Source: Tagaea sp. (lineage in GTDB: Bacteria > Pseudomonadota > Alphaproteobacteria > CACIAM-22H2). From it: DNA of 9,483 bases. Location: positions 1 to 9,483 of the forward strand of contig JAMNXK010000051.1 in the NCBI GenBank assembly GCA_023653245.1, read 5' to 3'. Below, piece after piece: positions 9,328 through 9,483 of this stretch (positions within the stretch are counted from its first letter, which is position 1; each line of letters starts with the position of its first letter). Under the pieces are notes generated by a model. That model was not told the origin of the DNA. It searched no databases and worked only from the letters and a program-made list of their open reading frames with translations. Made by a program: the position numbers and the translations under genes.

Positions 9328-9359
9328 GGCCTCATCCTGAGCTTGTCGAAGGAGAGGCC
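9328..9359. repeat. Hairpin B of the composite repeat, inverted relative to A
   Basis: GGCCTC (9328-9333) pairs with GAGGCC (9354-9359) and TCCT (9335-9338) with AGGA (9350-9353), leaving A9334 bulged: a 10-bp stem with an 11-base loop GAGCTTGTCGA. The reverse complement of this loop differs from the loop of hairpin A by a single base. Confidence 0.85.
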
Positions 9360-9394
9360 GGTCCAAGGCTGCTTCCGCCAAAACATATCCCGCG

Positions 9395-9483
9395 CTACGC
9401 GTTCTTCTCGTCGGACTCGGCCTTGCCGCCTTTGAGGCGCGAAGCGAGCGAAGCTTCGAGGAAGCGGTCGATATCGCCGTCGA
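9395..9483 (-). CDS. prfB: Peptide chain release factor 2, C-terminal fragment
   Basis: The last 28 codons of a minus-strand gene that continues past the window edge, ending at TAG (complement of 9395-9397). The peptide begins DGDIDRFLEASLASRLKGG and ends KAESDEKNA. It matches the terminus of bacterial RF2, which in E. coli ends with a similar LDGSLDQFIEASL stretch and no long tail. RF2 recognises UGA and UAA stop codons and triggers peptide release on the ribosome. The GGQ and SPF motifs lie outside the window, so the call rests on this short tail alone. RF1 is less likely because its C-terminus is different. The gene converges on the Spy-like gene across the palindromic repeat. Confidence 0.75.
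   Translation of the reverse strand, partial: DGDIDRFLEASLASRLKGGKAESDEKNA

Larger units (their letters stand above)
9258..9390. repeat. Composite nested inverted repeat (REPIN/MITE-like) between convergent genes
   Basis: Nearly the whole 147-base gap between the Spy-like gene and prfB is one imperfect palindrome centred near 9324. Outer arms at 9261-9276 and 9373-9388 match at 13 of 16 positions, all differences being transitions. Inside are two hairpins that are inverted copies of each other. The shared centre (9324.5 for the outer arms, 9323.5 for the hairpin loops) shows it is a single unit rather than unrelated palindromes. It may also end transcription from both sides, as no separate terminator with a T-run is present. 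From memory only, similar palindromes are scattered in alphaproteobacterial intergenic regions. Confidence 0.75.

Overview
The window is a high-GC stretch of an alphaproteobacterial chromosome. The GC-saturated codon use, the tightly packed genes, the Spy/CpxP-like protein with an ELNGFPGP motif and the alphaproteobacterial style of GlnE and RF2 point that way. A Rhodospirillales-type host is my guess; the species cannot be read from the sequence. Seven protein genes cover almost all of it. Five are complete between the window edges with well-supported ends, and two are cut off by the edges. No RNA gene, CRISPR array, insertion sequence or tRNA was seen.

Region 1 (1-2007, plus) is the end of a tripartite TRAP transporter operon in the classical P-Q-M order: the C-terminus of a DctP-type periplasmic binding protein, the small permease DctQ (best start GTG 227) and the large permease DctM, whose start overlaps the dctQ stop as ATGA. 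Together they would import an organic acid-type solute using an ion gradient; the substrate is not readable here. Region 2 (2011-5184, minus) is a 1057-residue AsmA/YhdP-like envelope protein. It converges on dctM with only 3 bases between the stop codons.

Region 3 (5245-9247, plus) starts 60 bases from the divergent start of the YhdP-like gene. It is a three-gene cluster coupled by TGATG stop/start overlaps: glnE (bifunctional glutamine synthetase adenylyltransferase/deadenylylase, both catalytic halves intact), a PrxQ/Bcp peroxiredoxin with the Cys64/Cys69 pair, and an exported Spy/CpxP-like protein with a histidine-rich tail. It combines nitrogen control with oxidative and envelope stress proteins in what looks like one transcript.

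Region 4 (9248-9394) is the only sizeable gap between genes. It lies between the convergent ends of the Spy-like gene and a minus-strand gene whose last 28 codons match the C-terminus of peptide chain release factor 2. This gap is filled by a nested palindromic repeat: two 10-bp-stem/11-nt-loop hairpins, inverted copies of each other with compensating stem changes, inside a larger inverted repeat sharing nearly the same centre. It resembles a REPIN or MITE-like interspersed element and is the most noteworthy structure here. The rest of the window looks like ordinary core-genome content, and I saw no convincing new multi-gene system.
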